DNA from: an uncultured Lachnospiraceae bacterium
GTDB lineage: Bacteria > Bacillota > Clostridia > Lachnospirales > Lachnospiraceae
Direction: 5' to 3'
Length of the DNA stretch: 48,199 nucleotides
Assembly (NCBI GenBank): GCA_910588285.1
Contig: CAJUQB010000033.1
Location: forward strand, 1-48,199
Part shown: positions 31,376-41,188 of the stretch, piece after piece
Layout: every line of letters begins with the position of its first letter
How positions within the stretch are numbered: position 1 is the stretch's first letter
Made by a program: the position numbers and the translations under genes
Notes under the pieces: model-generated
Databases searched by the model: none
What the model was told of the DNA's origin: nothing
The model's input: the letters and a program-made list of their open reading frames with translations, nothing else

Positions 31376-32506
31376 GTGAACCAGGGACAGAATTATATCC
31401 TGCCTTATGCCCTGCAGTGGTTTGCCAAGGACGGACCCGGCGGCGAAAAGACAGAGCCGGCTACCGCCAAAAAGCTGAAGGAGGCAAGAGACGAGGGGCA
31501 GGTTGCAAAAAGCAAGGAGCTAAGCGCCGCAGTGGATCTGATTGCCCTTTTTCTAATCCTGAAGGCATTTATTTCTTTTGTAGGAACCGGTATGATGGAA
31601 GGCTTTTCCATGATATACGGGAGAATTCCCGAGGTGCTGGAGTATGCGGGCGGAGGACTTTCCAATGGTACGGTGCAGTATTTTTTCCGGCAGATTATAT
31701 TTCAGCTCTTAAAGCTCGTGGCCCCCTTCTTTATTGCAGGAGTGTTTGTGGCCATTGTGATCAGTGTGATCCAGGTGGGCTGGAAGCCTACCCCGAAGCC
31801 CATGAAGCCCAAGGGAAGCAAACTGAACCCCTTGAACGGATTTAAGCGGATCCTGTCCAAGGATTCTCTCTTCGAGCTGGTGAAATCCATTGTTAAGGTG
31901 GGGCTGGTGGTCTATGTGGCCTATCGCTCTATCTACGAGTACCGGAATTCGCTGCTGCTTCTGTATGATATTGCATTCCTGCAGGTAATTGCCCTGATTG
32001 GCCAGATTATTATTGACGCAGGGCTTCGGATCAGCATGGTATACCTGATTGTTGGGCTTGGAGATTATATTTATCAAAAGCATAAGTTTAAAGAAGAAAT
32101 GAAGATGACCAAGCAGGAGGTTAAGGAAGAGTTCAAGAATACGGAGGGAAACCCAGAGATCAAGGGACGGATCCGTTCCAAGATGCGGGAGGCTTCCCAG
32201 CGGCGTATGATGCAGAGCCTTCCGGAGGCAGATGTGGTAATCACGAACCCCACCCACCTGTCTGTGGCTTTAAAATATGACGCAAAGGAGCGTCCGGCCC
32301 CCATTGTGCTGGCCAAGGGCGCAGATTATCTGGCAATGCAGATTCGGGAGAAGGCCAAGGAGTACCACATCGAGATTGTGGAGAATAAGCCCCTGGCGCG
32401 TATGCTGTATGCTAATGTAGAAATAGGACAGGAAATTCCGCCGGAGCTGTATCAGGCGGTGGCGGAGGTGCTGGCTTTTGTATATCAGACAAAGCAGCCG
32501 TCATAA
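31376..32506 (+). CDS. flhB: Flagellar export switch protein FlhB
   Basis: FlhB is the export-gate protein that autocleaves to switch substrate specificity from hook to filament. GTG 31376 is preferred (GGAGGGTGGG about 8 bases upstream); the frame also opens from GTG 31343, overlapping fliR. The 376 residues begin LQWFAKDGPGGEKTEPATAK, followed by KKLKEARDEGQVAKSKEL, four membrane helices, the linker EMKMTKQEVKEEFKNTEGNP, and the cleavage site NPTH at residues 291-294 (VITNPTHLSVAL). The C-terminal domain is complete (YHIEIVENKPLARMLYANVE). Confidence 0.95.
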   Translation: MNQGQNYILPYALQWFAKDGPGGEKTEPATAKKLKEARDEGQVAKSKELSAAVDLIALFLILKAFISFVGTGMMEGFSMIYGRIPEVLEYAGGGLSNGTVQYFFRQIIFQLLKLVAPFFIAGVFVAIVISVIQVGWKPTPKPMKPKGSKLNPLNGFKRILSKDSLFELVKSIVKVGLVVYVAYRSIYEYRNSLLLLYDIAFLQVIALIGQIIIDAGLRISMVYLIVGLGDYIYQKHKFKEEMKMTKQEVKEEFKNTEGNPEIKGRIRSKMREASQRRMMQSLPEADVVITNPTHLSVALKYDAKERPAPIVLAKGADYLAMQIREKAKEYHIEIVENKPLARMLYANVEIGQEIPPELYQAVAEVLAFVYQTKQPS

Positions 32507-32539
32507 AACGAGAAGATATGAAGGAAAGGAGGATGAATC

Positions 32540-34576
32540 ATGAAAAAAGCAGATGTTGGTGTGGCCCTTTATTTACTGGCAGCCGTTATCTTTTTTATCA
32601 TTCCCATTCCGGCCATTCTTCTTGATATTATGCTGGCTCTAAATATTGCGATTGCATTGATTATTTTGATGAATGCACTTTTTGTAAAAGAAGTGTTGGA
32701 TATGTCGTTTTTTCCAACTCTTTTGCTGTTTACTACCATTTTTCGGATTTCGCTGAACGTTTCTTCTACCCGAAGGATTCTGCTCTTTGGGGATCCCGGC
32801 AACGTGGTTCGGACCTTTGGCCAGTTTGTGGGCGGCGACGATATTATTATTGGCGCTATTGTATTTATCGTACTGATCCTGATTCAGTTTATTGTAATCA
32901 ACAAGGGTTCCGAGCGTGTGGCAGAGGTAACGGCGCGTTTTACCCTGGATGCAATGCCGGGTAAGCAGATGGCCATTGACGCGGATTTGAATACAGGCGT
33001 GATCAACGAGAAGCAGGCGCGGGAGCGGAGAGCGAAGATTCAGGAGGAATCCAGCTTTTTCGGTTCCATGGATGGTGCTACCAAGTACGTGAAGGGAGAT
33101 GCCACGGCCGGATTGATTATTACCTTTATCAACCTGGTAGGAGGCGCTGCCTTAGGCGCCATGCGCCAGGGGCTGGGGATTATGGATGCCATCAACCAAT
33201 ATGGAATCCTTACCATCGGCGACGGCCTTGTGAGCCAGATCCCATCCCTGCTGATCTCTCTGTCCACCGGTATTCTGGTGACAAAGGCCTCCAAGGAGGC
33301 GGATTTCAGCGGCCTGCTGCTGCGGCAGCTCTTCGGGATTCCCAAGGTGCTGTATATTGCAGGCGGCGTTCTGGCTCTTCTTGGTATTGTAACTCCTCTG
33401 GACTGGTGGCTCTTTGTGGGCCTGGGACTGATCTTTATCATCTGCGGCCGGATGGTTGCCAGCAGCATTGGGATGGAAGAGATCGAGGACGCTGTGGATA
33501 TGGCGGAGGAAGAGGCGGAGGAGATCCGAAAGCCGGAAAATGTCACCTCGCTGCTGCATGTAGATCCAATCGAATTGGAGTTTGGCTATGGCATTATTCC
33601 GCTGGCAGATGTCAACCAGGGCGGAGATCTTCTGGACCGTGTAGTGATGATCCGACGTCAGGTTGCACTGGAGCTTGGAACGGTGGTTCCCATTATCCGT
33701 CTGCGGGATAATATTCAGCTGAACCCCAACCAATATATCATTAAGATTAAGGGCATTCAGGTGACGGAGGGAGAGATTCTCTTTGATCATTATATGGCTA
33801 TGAACCCGGGCTTTGTGGAGGAGGAGATCACCGGTATCCCAACCTTTGAGCCGTCCTTCCACCTGCCGGCAATCTGGATTACGGAGAGCCAGCGTGAGCG
33901 GGCGGAGAGCCTTGGCTATACGGTGGTGGATCCGCCCTCCATCATTGCGACCCACCTGACCGAGGTGATCAAGGAGCATTTGGCGGAGCTTCTCACCAGG
34001 CAGGATGTCCAGAATCTGGTCAACAACATAAAGGAAGACCATTCTGCGCTGATCGAGGAGCTGATACCGAAGCTTCTGGGAGTCGGCGAGATTCAGAAGG
34101 TGCTGCAGAATCTGCTGCGTGAGGGAATCTCCATCCGGGATTTGCTTACGATTTTTGAAACGCTGGCCGACCATGCCGCTACTACCAGGGATACGGATGT
34201 GTTGACGGAGTATGTAAGACAGAGCCTGAAGCGGGCAATTTCCAGCAAATATTTTCCGGCCAATGAGGTTACCAGTGTAATTACCCTGGATCCCAAGACA
34301 GAGCAGGAGATCATGTCCTCCGTAAAGCAGACGGAGCAGGGCGCGTATCTGACGCTGGATCCGGAGAAAACAAAGGCCATTGTGGATTCCGTAGAGTCGG
34401 AGGTGGCCAAGCTGGAGAATCTGGGAAAGAGTGCGATCATTATTACATCTCCTATTGTCAGAATGTATTTTAAGAAGCTGACAGAGGATTATTTTAAAGA
34501 GCTGATCGTGGTATCCTATAATGAAATAGAGTCGAATATTGAATTACAATCAGTCGGGATGGTGAGTTTGGCATGA
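32540..34576 (+). CDS. flhA: Flagellar export gate protein FlhA
   Basis: FlhA is the proton-driven export gate subunit with a large cytoplasmic docking ring. The 678 residues have seven or eight N-terminal membrane helices (within 1-320), including the FHIPEP-signature region (FFPTLLLFTTIFRISLNVSS, then EVTARFTLDAMPGKQMAIDA) and GFITFINLVGG-like GLIITFINLVGGAALGAMRQ. The C-terminal part has DPIELEFGYGIIPLADVNQG, RRQVALELGTVVPIIRLRDN and LAELLTRQDVQNLVNNIKED. It has normal length; GAAAGGAGG precedes ATG 32540. The stop overlaps the flhF start as ATGA. Confidence 0.97.
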   Translation: MKKADVGVALYLLAAVIFFIIPIPAILLDIMLALNIAIALIILMNALFVKEVLDMSFFPTLLLFTTIFRISLNVSSTRRILLFGDPGNVVRTFGQFVGGDDIIIGAIVFIVLILIQFIVINKGSERVAEVTARFTLDAMPGKQMAIDADLNTGVINEKQARERRAKIQEESSFFGSMDGATKYVKGDATAGLIITFINLVGGAALGAMRQGLGIMDAINQYGILTIGDGLVSQIPSLLISLSTGILVTKASKEADFSGLLLRQLFGIPKVLYIAGGVLALLGIVTPLDWWLFVGLGLIFIICGRMVASSIGMEEIEDAVDMAEEEAEEIRKPENVTSLLHVDPIELEFGYGIIPLADVNQGGDLLDRVVMIRRQVALELGTVVPIIRLRDNIQLNPNQYIIKIKGIQVTEGEILFDHYMAMNPGFVEEEITGIPTFEPSFHLPAIWITESQRERAESLGYTVVDPPSIIATHLTEVIKEHLAELLTRQDVQNLVNNIKEDHSALIEELIPKLLGVGEIQKVLQNLLREGISIRDLLTIFETLADHAATTRDTDVLTEYVRQSLKRAISSKYFPANEVTSVITLDPKTEQEIMSSVKQTEQGAYLTLDPEKTKAIVDSVESEVAKLENLGKSAIIITSPIVRMYFKKLTEDYFKELIVVSYNEIESNIELQSVGMVSLA

Positions 34577-35796
34577 TAATTAAAAAATTTCAGGGAAAGT
34601 CCGAGGAGGAGGCCACCAATCTTGCATGGCAGGAGCTGGGCAAGAATGCTGTGGTAATGAATGTAAAGGAGATCAGGCCCAAGGGAATGATGAAGGCGTT
34701 TAAGCGTTCTCTATTTGAGGTTACGGCAGCCCTTGAGGAGGAGACGGAGGGGATCAATCCCAAGGCCATGATGTCTCCGATCCATATGAAGGAGAGCAAT
34801 ACCATCAATATGGTTGCCAACGAGAATATACACGTGCCAATGCCGGTACGGGAGGAGACAGTGCCGGATCGGACCAGCGGATTGGAGGAGAAAATCGAGA
34901 GTCTGCAGAGCCTGCTGGAGAAAAAGCTGGCTCCGGAGGAGATCCTTAGAGCCCCGGAGGAGGGGATGCGGGAGGACAGGCAGGAGCGGGATAACACATC
35001 CGAAAGCTTCCGTTTTCTGAAGCTTTTGTATGGTACGCTGCTGGAAAATGAAGTAAATGAAAAATACGTCAACCAGATCATGGATGAGGTGGAAAAGGTC
35101 ATGCGCAGCGGAAGCAGTGTGGACTTTATCCTTTCCAATGTCTACCAGAAGATGATTCTGAAGCTGGGGCAGCCAAAGACCATTGACCTGTCGGGGAAAA
35201 AGCCCAAGGTGATCTTTTTCATTGGGCCTACCGGGGTGGGCAAGACCACGACTCTTGCCAAGATTGCATCCAGACTGCGGGTCAGCCAGGGGAAGAAGGT
35301 GGCGCTGATGACAGCGGATACCTACCGAATTGCGGCAGCGGAGCAGCTGCGGACCTATGCCAATATCCTGGATACCTCTCTGACCATTGTGTATTCTGCC
35401 GAGGAGCTGAATGAAGCTGTGGGAAGAGTGGCGGATTACGATGTGGTTCTGGTGGATACGGCAGGGTTTTCCCACCGTAACCAGGAGCAGCGCAATGAGG
35501 TGAAGAACCTGGTGGACAATCTGGACGAGTCCTACGAAAAAGAGGTGTATCTTGTGTTAAGTGTTACCACAAAATACCGGGATCTACTGGAAATTGCCGA
35601 TGTCTATCGTGAGAATTTTGATTTCCGGATGATTTTTACCAAGCTGGATGAGACCTCCTGCTGCGGGAATGTCTACAATATGAAGATGTATACCGGCGCG
35701 GATCTGTCCTACACCACAAACGGGCAGAACGTTCCGGATGATTTAGAGGTATTTGATACACAGAAGATGGTGAAGCTGCTGCTTGGGGGGAAGTAA
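34573..35796 (+). CDS. flhF: Flagellar biosynthesis GTPase FlhF
   Basis: FlhF is an SRP-type GTPase that sets flagellar position and assists assembly. The 407 residues show the B domain (IIKKFQGKSEEEATNLAWQE), a Glu-rich linker (about 60-140), an N domain, and a G domain with VIFFIGPTGVGKTTTLAKIA, MTADTYRIAAAEQLRTYANI, VLVDTAGFSHRNQEQRNEVK and FRMIFTKLDETSCCGNVYNM. All GTP motifs are present. It overlaps flhA by 4 bp and is followed 3 bp later by its partner flhG. Confidence 0.96.
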   Translation: MIIKKFQGKSEEEATNLAWQELGKNAVVMNVKEIRPKGMMKAFKRSLFEVTAALEEETEGINPKAMMSPIHMKESNTINMVANENIHVPMPVREETVPDRTSGLEEKIESLQSLLEKKLAPEEILRAPEEGMREDRQERDNTSESFRFLKLLYGTLLENEVNEKYVNQIMDEVEKVMRSGSSVDFILSNVYQKMILKLGQPKTIDLSGKKPKVIFFIGPTGVGKTTTLAKIASRLRVSQGKKVALMTADTYRIAAAEQLRTYANILDTSLTIVYSAEELNEAVGRVADYDVVLVDTAGFSHRNQEQRNEVKNLVDNLDESYEKEVYLVLSVTTKYRDLLEIADVYRENFDFRMIFTKLDETSCCGNVYNMKMYTGADLSYTTNGQNVPDDLEVFDTQKMVKLLLGGK

Positions 35797-35799
35797 CGG

Positions 35800-36678
35800 A
35801 TGGATCAAGCACAACAACTACGGAATATGATAAAATTAAAAAATCAGCAGTCTGACTCGAACGCAAGGGTGATAACTGTCTCCAGCGGCAAGGGAGGAGT
35901 CGGCAAGTCCAACACGGCGGTAAACCTGGCGGTCTGTCTGCGCAGGATGGGAAAGCGTGTCATTATTTTTGATGCGGATTTTGGTCTGGCTAATGTGGAA
36001 GTCATGTTTGGGGCAGTGCCAAAATATAATCTTAGTGATTTGATTTACCGCGGGAAAAAGATTCAGGATATTATCACCGAGGGTCCCATGGAGATTGGCT
36101 TTATATCCGGCGGCTCCGGTATCACCGGTGTAAATAACCTGTCCAGGGATCAGATTGCGTTTTTGATACATAACTTAAAGGAGCTGGATCAGCTTGCAGA
36201 TATTATCCTCATAGATACGGGGGCAGGCATTCCGGACAGCGTGCTGGAATTCGTGGTGGCAAGCCCGGAGATTCTCATGATTCTAACCTCGGATCCAAGC
36301 TCACTGACGGATTCTTATTCCCTTCTGAAGGCGCTGCATCGGAATCCCAATTTTGACCGGGAGCATGCCGTCATCAAGGTGATTGCCAACAAGGTTTCCG
36401 GCCGGGAGGAGGGATATCAGGTCTTTGATAAGCTCAACAGCGTGGTACAGCAGTTCCTTCACGGAGACCTGTCCTATCTGGGCATGATCCCGCGGGATTC
36501 GGCCATTGAGCGGGCAATCCGCCAGCAGTTTCCTGTCTCAATCCTGAATCCCCAGGCAAAATCCTCCAAGGCCTTCGAGAGCCTTGCAGTACGCCTGGTA
36601 AACAATGAGGTGGAGCAGCCGGAGGAGCGGACCGGAATTGCATACTTATTATCCAATGTAATACTTAGAAAAGCATAG
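35800..36678 (+). CDS. flhG: Flagellum number regulator FlhG (MinD-like ATPase)
   Basis: FlhG is a MinD-like ATPase that stimulates FlhF GTPase activity and controls flagellar number. The 292 residues begin with the FlhF-activating N-terminal peptide (DQAQQLRNMIKLKN). The deviant Walker A is SSGKGGVGKSNTAVNLAV, the switch is IFDADFGLANVEVMFG, DADFG and IDTGAGIP are conserved, and the C-terminal amphipathic helix is present. GGGGGGAAG precedes ATG 35800. B. subtilis YlxH occupies the same place. Confidence 0.95.
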   Translation: MDQAQQLRNMIKLKNQQSDSNARVITVSSGKGGVGKSNTAVNLAVCLRRMGKRVIIFDADFGLANVEVMFGAVPKYNLSDLIYRGKKIQDIITEGPMEIGFISGGSGITGVNNLSRDQIAFLIHNLKELDQLADIILIDTGAGIPDSVLEFVVASPEILMILTSDPSSLTDSYSLLKALHRNPNFDREHAVIKVIANKVSGREEGYQVFDKLNSVVQQFLHGDLSYLGMIPRDSAIERAIRQQFPVSILNPQAKSSKAFESLAVRLVNNEVEQPEERTGIAYLLSNVILRKA

Positions 36679-36689
36679 GGGGATTTCAT

Positions 36690-37418
36690 ATGGATACATC
36701 ATTTCTGAAGGTGGGAAGTAAGTTGGACATCAGGCTGGAGAACCAGCCGGAGGTAGAGGGGGAGGAAAGACAGCCCCGTACCTTCAAGAGCGTACTTTAC
36801 AATATTCAGGAAAACGGTAATCTGGAGATCAGTATGCCCATGATCGGGGGGAAGCTGATCCTGCTTGCTCTGGATGTGCGGTATGAGCTGGTGATCTATA
36901 CCAGGGAGGGGATGTACTGCTGTATTGGCCAGGTAAAGGAACGCTACAAAAAGGATAATCTTTATATGGTTTCCATGGAGCTTAAGACCTCTCCCAGCAA
37001 GCTGCAGCGGCGTGAATTTTACCGCCTCAAGTGCCTGCTGGATATTCGTTATATACCCGTCAGCCAGGAGGAGGTACAGGACTTTACGGTGGAGGAGCTG
37101 CTTCGGATGAAGAAGAGGGACGAGGAAGCTGGCGCTTGGAGAGAGGCCACGGCCATGGATATCAGTGGCGGCGGAATCCGGTTTGTGTCCCGGGAGGAGC
37201 TTAAGGCTACGGAACAGATTTTAATCTGCTTTACCCTGCAGAATGCGCTGATGCGCCATGAATTTGAGCTGTTGGGAAGCGTCCTCTTTGCAAAGGTGCT
37301 GGAGGACAGTACCACACGTTTTGAGGTGCGGGTGAAGTTTGACCTGGAGGATGAGCGCGCCAGGGAGCAAATCATTCGATATATTTTTGAGGAAGAGCGG
37401 AAGAATAGAAAAAGGTAA
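36690..37418 (+). CDS. PilZ-domain c-di-GMP binding flagellar brake (YcgR/DgrA-like)
   Basis: The 242 residues have an N-terminal YcgR-like domain (FLKVGSKLDIRLENQPEVEG and RTFKSVLYNIQENGNLEISM) and a C-terminal PilZ domain. The PilZ c-di-GMP site has both parts: LQRREFYRLKCLLDIRY (RxxxR) and AMDISGGGIRFVSREEL (D/NxSxxG). In Bacillus the homologous YpfA (DgrA) stops or slows the motor on c-di-GMP binding; here the gene is embedded between flhG and cheB, pointing to direct operon-linked control. GGGGGATTT precedes ATG 36690. Confidence 0.92.
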   Translation: MDTSFLKVGSKLDIRLENQPEVEGEERQPRTFKSVLYNIQENGNLEISMPMIGGKLILLALDVRYELVIYTREGMYCCIGQVKERYKKDNLYMVSMELKTSPSKLQRREFYRLKCLLDIRYIPVSQEEVQDFTVEELLRMKKRDEEAGAWREATAMDISGGGIRFVSREELKATEQILICFTLQNALMRHEFELLGSVLFAKVLEDSTTRFEVRVKFDLEDERAREQIIRYIFEEERKNRKR

Positions 37419-37431
37419 GGGATGATATAGT

Positions 37432-38493
37432 ATGGTGAAAAAAAATATTCTTGTAGTTGATGACTCTGCACTCATGAGAAGGGTGATATGTGATATAATT
37501 AATTCAGATGCCAGATTTCAGGCAAAGGACACATGCAGAGATGGTGTGGAAGCATATCAGACTTTGCGGACTCACAGCTATGACGCCGTGATTATGGATG
37601 TGAATATGCCGCGGATGAATGGTCTGGAGCTTTTGAAGAAGCTTCAGGAGGAGAATATCCGGGTGACTGTGATTGTGGTGAGCTCCCTGACAACCAAGGA
37701 CGCAGATACGACGATCCTGGCGATGGAGCGGGGGGCTGTGGATTTTGTCACAAAGCCCAATAATCTCCCGGAGGCCAAGGGCGAGGATTTCAAGCAGGCC
37801 CTGGTGAATGTCCTTACCGCTGTGCTGCGGATGGACAGTCCGGCCATGAAGCAGCCGGGAGGCGTACCGGTGCGGGTGCCAGCAAGACGCAAGACGGCGC
37901 CGCCTGTCCGGGGCGGCAAGAAGCTGATTGCCCTGGCCTGCTCTACCGGCGGTCCCAAATCCTTACAGTCTGTGATCCCCTTTTTGAAACGGGGAATGAA
38001 TGCACCGATGGTATTGGTCCAGCATATGCCGGCAGGCTTTACCAAGTCCATGGCGGATCGGCTGAATGAGATCAGCGAGGTGAAGGTCAAGGAGGCGGAG
38101 GAGGGCGATATCCTTCTTCCGGGGCAGGTATATGTGGCGCCGGGCGGGAAGCATATGGAGATCGCCAAGACTGCGGCGGGCCATAAGATCGTACTGACGG
38201 ATAAGCCCCCGGTGGGAGGACTTAGGCCCTATGCCAACTATATGTATCAGTCTCTTGTGAACAGCGGCTTCGATGAAATCCTGTGCGTGGTTCTGACCGG
38301 AATGGGAATGGACGGCACCAAAGGCATCGCGGAACTTAGTAAACATAAGCCTGTGCATGTAATATGTCAGGATCAGGACAGCTGTGTGGTATACGGTATG
38401 CCCAAAGCTGCGGCAGATGCCGGCCTGGCCGATGAGATATTACCATTGACAGAAGTTGCCCAGTCAATTATGAAGAATGTGGGGGTAAGATGA
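37432..38493 (+). CDS. cheB: Chemotaxis protein-glutamate methylesterase CheB
   Basis: CheB demethylates and deamidates chemoreceptors during adaptation. The 353 residues have a receiver domain (VVDDSALMRRVICDII, phospho-acceptor Asp56 in VIMDVNMPRMNG, VVSSLTTKDAD) joined by a Pro/Arg-rich linker to a methylesterase domain. That domain has the catalytic Ser in LACSTGGPKSLQSV, His in LVQHMPAGFTKSMADRL and Asp in LTGMGMDGTKGIAEL. No CheR is nearby, although CheB usually works with it. AAGGGATGA precedes ATG 37432; it stops 1 bp before the cheA start. Confidence 0.96.
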   Translation: MVKKNILVVDDSALMRRVICDIINSDARFQAKDTCRDGVEAYQTLRTHSYDAVIMDVNMPRMNGLELLKKLQEENIRVTVIVVSSLTTKDADTTILAMERGAVDFVTKPNNLPEAKGEDFKQALVNVLTAVLRMDSPAMKQPGGVPVRVPARRKTAPPVRGGKKLIALACSTGGPKSLQSVIPFLKRGMNAPMVLVQHMPAGFTKSMADRLNEISEVKVKEAEEGDILLPGQVYVAPGGKHMEIAKTAAGHKIVLTDKPPVGGLRPYANYMYQSLVNSGFDEILCVVLTGMGMDGTKGIAELSKHKPVHVICQDQDSCVVYGMPKAAADAGLADEILPLTEVAQSIMKNVGVR

Positions 38494-38494
38494 G

Positions 38495-40621
38495 ATGGAT
38501 GTAAGCCAATATTTAGATGTCTTTATTGATGAAACAAAGGAACATTTGCAGAATTTGAGCGACTGCATTATGACCCTGGAGCGTGAGCCGGAGAATATGG
38601 ATACCATTAATGAGATTTTCCGCGCCGCCCACTCCCTGAAGGGGATGGCCGGAACCATGGGCTTTAAGCGTATGCAGCACCTGACCCATGACATGGAGAA
38701 TGTATTCCAGGAGGTCAGAAGCGGCAATAAGAACGTAACCAGCGGACTGGTGGATATTCTGTTCCGCTGTCTGGATGCGCTGGATGTATATCTGGAGAAT
38801 ATCCAGAATACCTCCGATGAGGGGACAGACGACAATGCCTCGATTATTAAGGAGCTGAACGATATCCTGAATGGAGACGACGACGATTTGGATGGGGAGG
38901 CGGCACCGGAGGAGGCGCCCCAGGAGGATACAGCCCAGGAAACCATGTCCGAGGGAGCTGTCAAGGGGAATCTGCGGCAATTGACAGACAAGGACAAAGA
39001 GGCGATCCGGGAAGCAATCGGGAAGGAGCTTCACGTATACGGCATTACAGCCTGTGTCAATGAGGACTGCATGCTGAAGGCAGCCCGGGCATTTCTTGTA
39101 TTCAAGGCAGCGGAGGAGTTTGGAACGATTGTGGCCCAGACACCCAGCGCCCAGGACATTGAGGATGAGAATTTTGAGCTGAGCTTCACCTTCTATCTGG
39201 CTGCAAAGGAGTCCGAGGAGCCTATTGTTGCTGCGGCGAAGGCGGTATCGGAGATTGCGGAGGTCACCTGCAGAGAGATTCTGGCAGAGGAGCTGGATGA
39301 GAAGCCGGAGACGGAAGCAGCGGCAGATACAGAACAGGAGCATGAGGCGGAGGCTGTACAGCCGCCTGCGGCAGTGAACGCCATCGTGGAGAGCGCGGCG
39401 CCGGGGAAGCCGGAGAAGGCAGCACAGTCGGCAGGCAAGAAGCAGGCAGCCAACAAGCCGGTTACCAGCCGTACTGTCCGTGTGGATATTGAGAAGCTGG
39501 ACGCTGTTATGAACCAGGTAAGCGAGCTGATTATTGCCAAGAATTCCCTGGTTTCCATCAGTACCTCGGAAGGCGAAAGCATGAACAATCAGGCGTTCCA
39601 TGATCAGATCGAGTCCTTGGAGCGCATTACCACCGATCTCCATGAATCTGTTATGAAGGTACGAATGGTGCCCATTGAGAGCGTGGTAAACAAATTCCCG
39701 CGTATGATCCGCGACTTGTCCAAGAAGCTGGACAAGAAGATGGAATTATATATGTCCGGCGAGGATACCGAGCTTGACCGGACGGTCGTAGATCAGATCG
39801 GCGACCCGCTGCAGCATCTGCTCCGCAATTCGGCTGACCATGGTCTGGAGAATGCAGAGCTTCGTAAGGAGCGGGGCAAGCCAGAGACAGGTATGATCCG
39901 CCTGAATGCTTTCCAGGAGGGCAATAACGTTATTATCGAGGTCAGCGACGACGGCGGCGGTATTGATACGGAGGCCGTCAAGAATAAGGCCATCGAGCGC
40001 AGCATTATCACCAGGGAGCAGAGTGAGACCATGAGCCAGAAGGAGATCATCGACCTCCTGTTCATGCCCAGCTTCTCCATGGCCAAGAAGATTACGGACG
40101 TATCCGGCAGAGGCGTGGGCCTGGATGTTGTGAAGTCTAATATCGAGGCTCTGGGCGGCGATGTGGAGGTGGCCAGCACCATTGGTGAGGGCAGCAAATT
40201 CACGGTACGCCTGCCGCTGACACTGGCTATTATTCAGGCCCTGATGGTAGAGATCCGGGATGGAAAATATGCCATTGCCCTGGGAAGCATTCAGAAGATT
40301 GAGAGTATTTCGGTGAACGAGATCAAATATGTCCAGGCGGAAGAGGTGATCAATATCCGCGGACAGGTGATCCCGCTGATCCGTGTAGACAATATTCTGG
40401 ATCTGGAGCCCAAGGAGGAAGAGGAAGAGAATCTGACGGTTGTTATCGTGAAAAAAGGCGAGAAGAGCGCAGGCCTTGTGGTAGACAATCTGATTGGCCA
40501 GCAGGAGATCGTTATCAAGTCCCTGGGCAAATACATAGAAAACAACAAGATTATCAGCGGCGCAACCATTCTGGGCGATGGCGAGGTTGCTCTGATCCTG
40601 GATGTCAATACATTGTTGTAA
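38495..40621 (+). CDS. cheA: Chemotaxis histidine kinase CheA
   Basis: CheA is the receptor-coupled kinase phosphorylating CheY and CheB. The 708 residues comprise P1 with phospho-His46 (FRAAHSLKGMAGTMGFKRM), a second domain with a ferredoxin-like P2 pattern (about 175-270), a Pro/Ala-rich linker (about 275-325), a P3 dimerisation helix (VRVDIEKLDAVMNQVSELII), P4 with N box QHLLRNSADHGLENAELR, G1 IIEVSDDGGGIDTEAV and G2 SGRGVGLDVVKSNIEALGGD, and a C-terminal CheW-like P5 (LTLAIIQALMVEIRDGKYAI, NIRGQVIPLIRVD). AGATGAGATG overlaps the cheB end. All kinase parts are present. Confidence 0.97.
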   Translation: MDVSQYLDVFIDETKEHLQNLSDCIMTLEREPENMDTINEIFRAAHSLKGMAGTMGFKRMQHLTHDMENVFQEVRSGNKNVTSGLVDILFRCLDALDVYLENIQNTSDEGTDDNASIIKELNDILNGDDDDLDGEAAPEEAPQEDTAQETMSEGAVKGNLRQLTDKDKEAIREAIGKELHVYGITACVNEDCMLKAARAFLVFKAAEEFGTIVAQTPSAQDIEDENFELSFTFYLAAKESEEPIVAAAKAVSEIAEVTCREILAEELDEKPETEAAADTEQEHEAEAVQPPAAVNAIVESAAPGKPEKAAQSAGKKQAANKPVTSRTVRVDIEKLDAVMNQVSELIIAKNSLVSISTSEGESMNNQAFHDQIESLERITTDLHESVMKVRMVPIESVVNKFPRMIRDLSKKLDKKMELYMSGEDTELDRTVVDQIGDPLQHLLRNSADHGLENAELRKERGKPETGMIRLNAFQEGNNVIIEVSDDGGGIDTEAVKNKAIERSIITREQSETMSQKEIIDLLFMPSFSMAKKITDVSGRGVGLDVVKSNIEALGGDVEVASTIGEGSKFTVRLPLTLAIIQALMVEIRDGKYAIALGSIQKIESISVNEIKYVQAEEVINIRGQVIPLIRVDNILDLEPKEEEEENLTVVIVKKGEKSAGLVVDNLIGQQEIVIKSLGKYIENNKIISGATILGDGEVALILDVNTLL

Positions 40622-40635
40622 GGGAGGAATCTGGA

Positions 40636-41094
40636 ATGGCAAATGTAATCGTAGAAAACGATGCAAAGCAATATATTGTAGTAAGACTTGGCGACGAGCA
40701 ATACGGGATCGATATCAGGTATATTGATAACATTGTCCGGATGCAGAAGATTACCAGAGTTCCCAAGGTACAGCCCTATTTCAGAGGCATCATCCACCTG
40801 CGGGGGGAGATTGTCCCGGTTATGAGCATCTGTACAAAAATGGGGCTTCCAAATAACGAAATTACCAATGACAGCCGCATTATTATCCTCAAGATTGAGG
40901 CCCAGGGTCTCATTGGGATTATTGTGGATGAGGTAAAGGAAGTTGTGACTCTTGCGTCTGCAGAGATTGATAAGGTTACCCATAATACCAAGGATGAGAA
41001 ATCCAACTTTATCAATGGGGTAGGCAAGCATGAAGGAGAGCTGATCTCTCTGTTTGATCTAAACAGTGTTGTGGGGGAGAAGGAAGCCGTATAG
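40636..41094 (+). CDS. cheW: Chemotaxis adaptor CheW
   Basis: CheW links receptors to CheA. The 152 residues follow the CheW fold: QYIVVRLGDEQYGIDIRYID, then IVRMQKITRVPKVQPYFRGI, INLRG-like IHLRGEIVPVMSICTKMG, and GIIVDEVKEVVTLASAEIDK. GGGAGG precedes ATG 40636, 15 bp after cheA. Complete. Confidence 0.96.
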   Translation: MANVIVENDAKQYIVVRLGDEQYGIDIRYIDNIVRMQKITRVPKVQPYFRGIIHLRGEIVPVMSICTKMGLPNNEITNDSRIIILKIEAQGLIGIIVDEVKEVVTLASAEIDKVTHNTKDEKSNFINGVGKHEGELISLFDLNSVVGEKEAV

Positions 41095-41104
41095 GAGATC
41101 AAAA

Positions 41105-41143
41105 AGGCTGTTGCAAATATGAAAAATGTGTTTGTGACAGCCT
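41105..41143 (+). repeat. Long imperfect hairpin between cheW and cheC
   Basis: AGGCTGTTGCAAA (41105-41117) pairs with TTTGTGACAGCCT (41131-41143), with two mismatches and a 13-base A/T-rich loop. There is no T-run on the plus strand after it; on the minus strand it would be followed by TTTTTGATC. It may stabilise or partly attenuate the message, or be a dispersed genomic repeat; which cannot be told from one window. Confidence 0.6.
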
Positions 41144-41188
41144 GTTGCTGACTTGAGATTCCGAAAAAGGCAGTGGGAGGTTAAAAAA

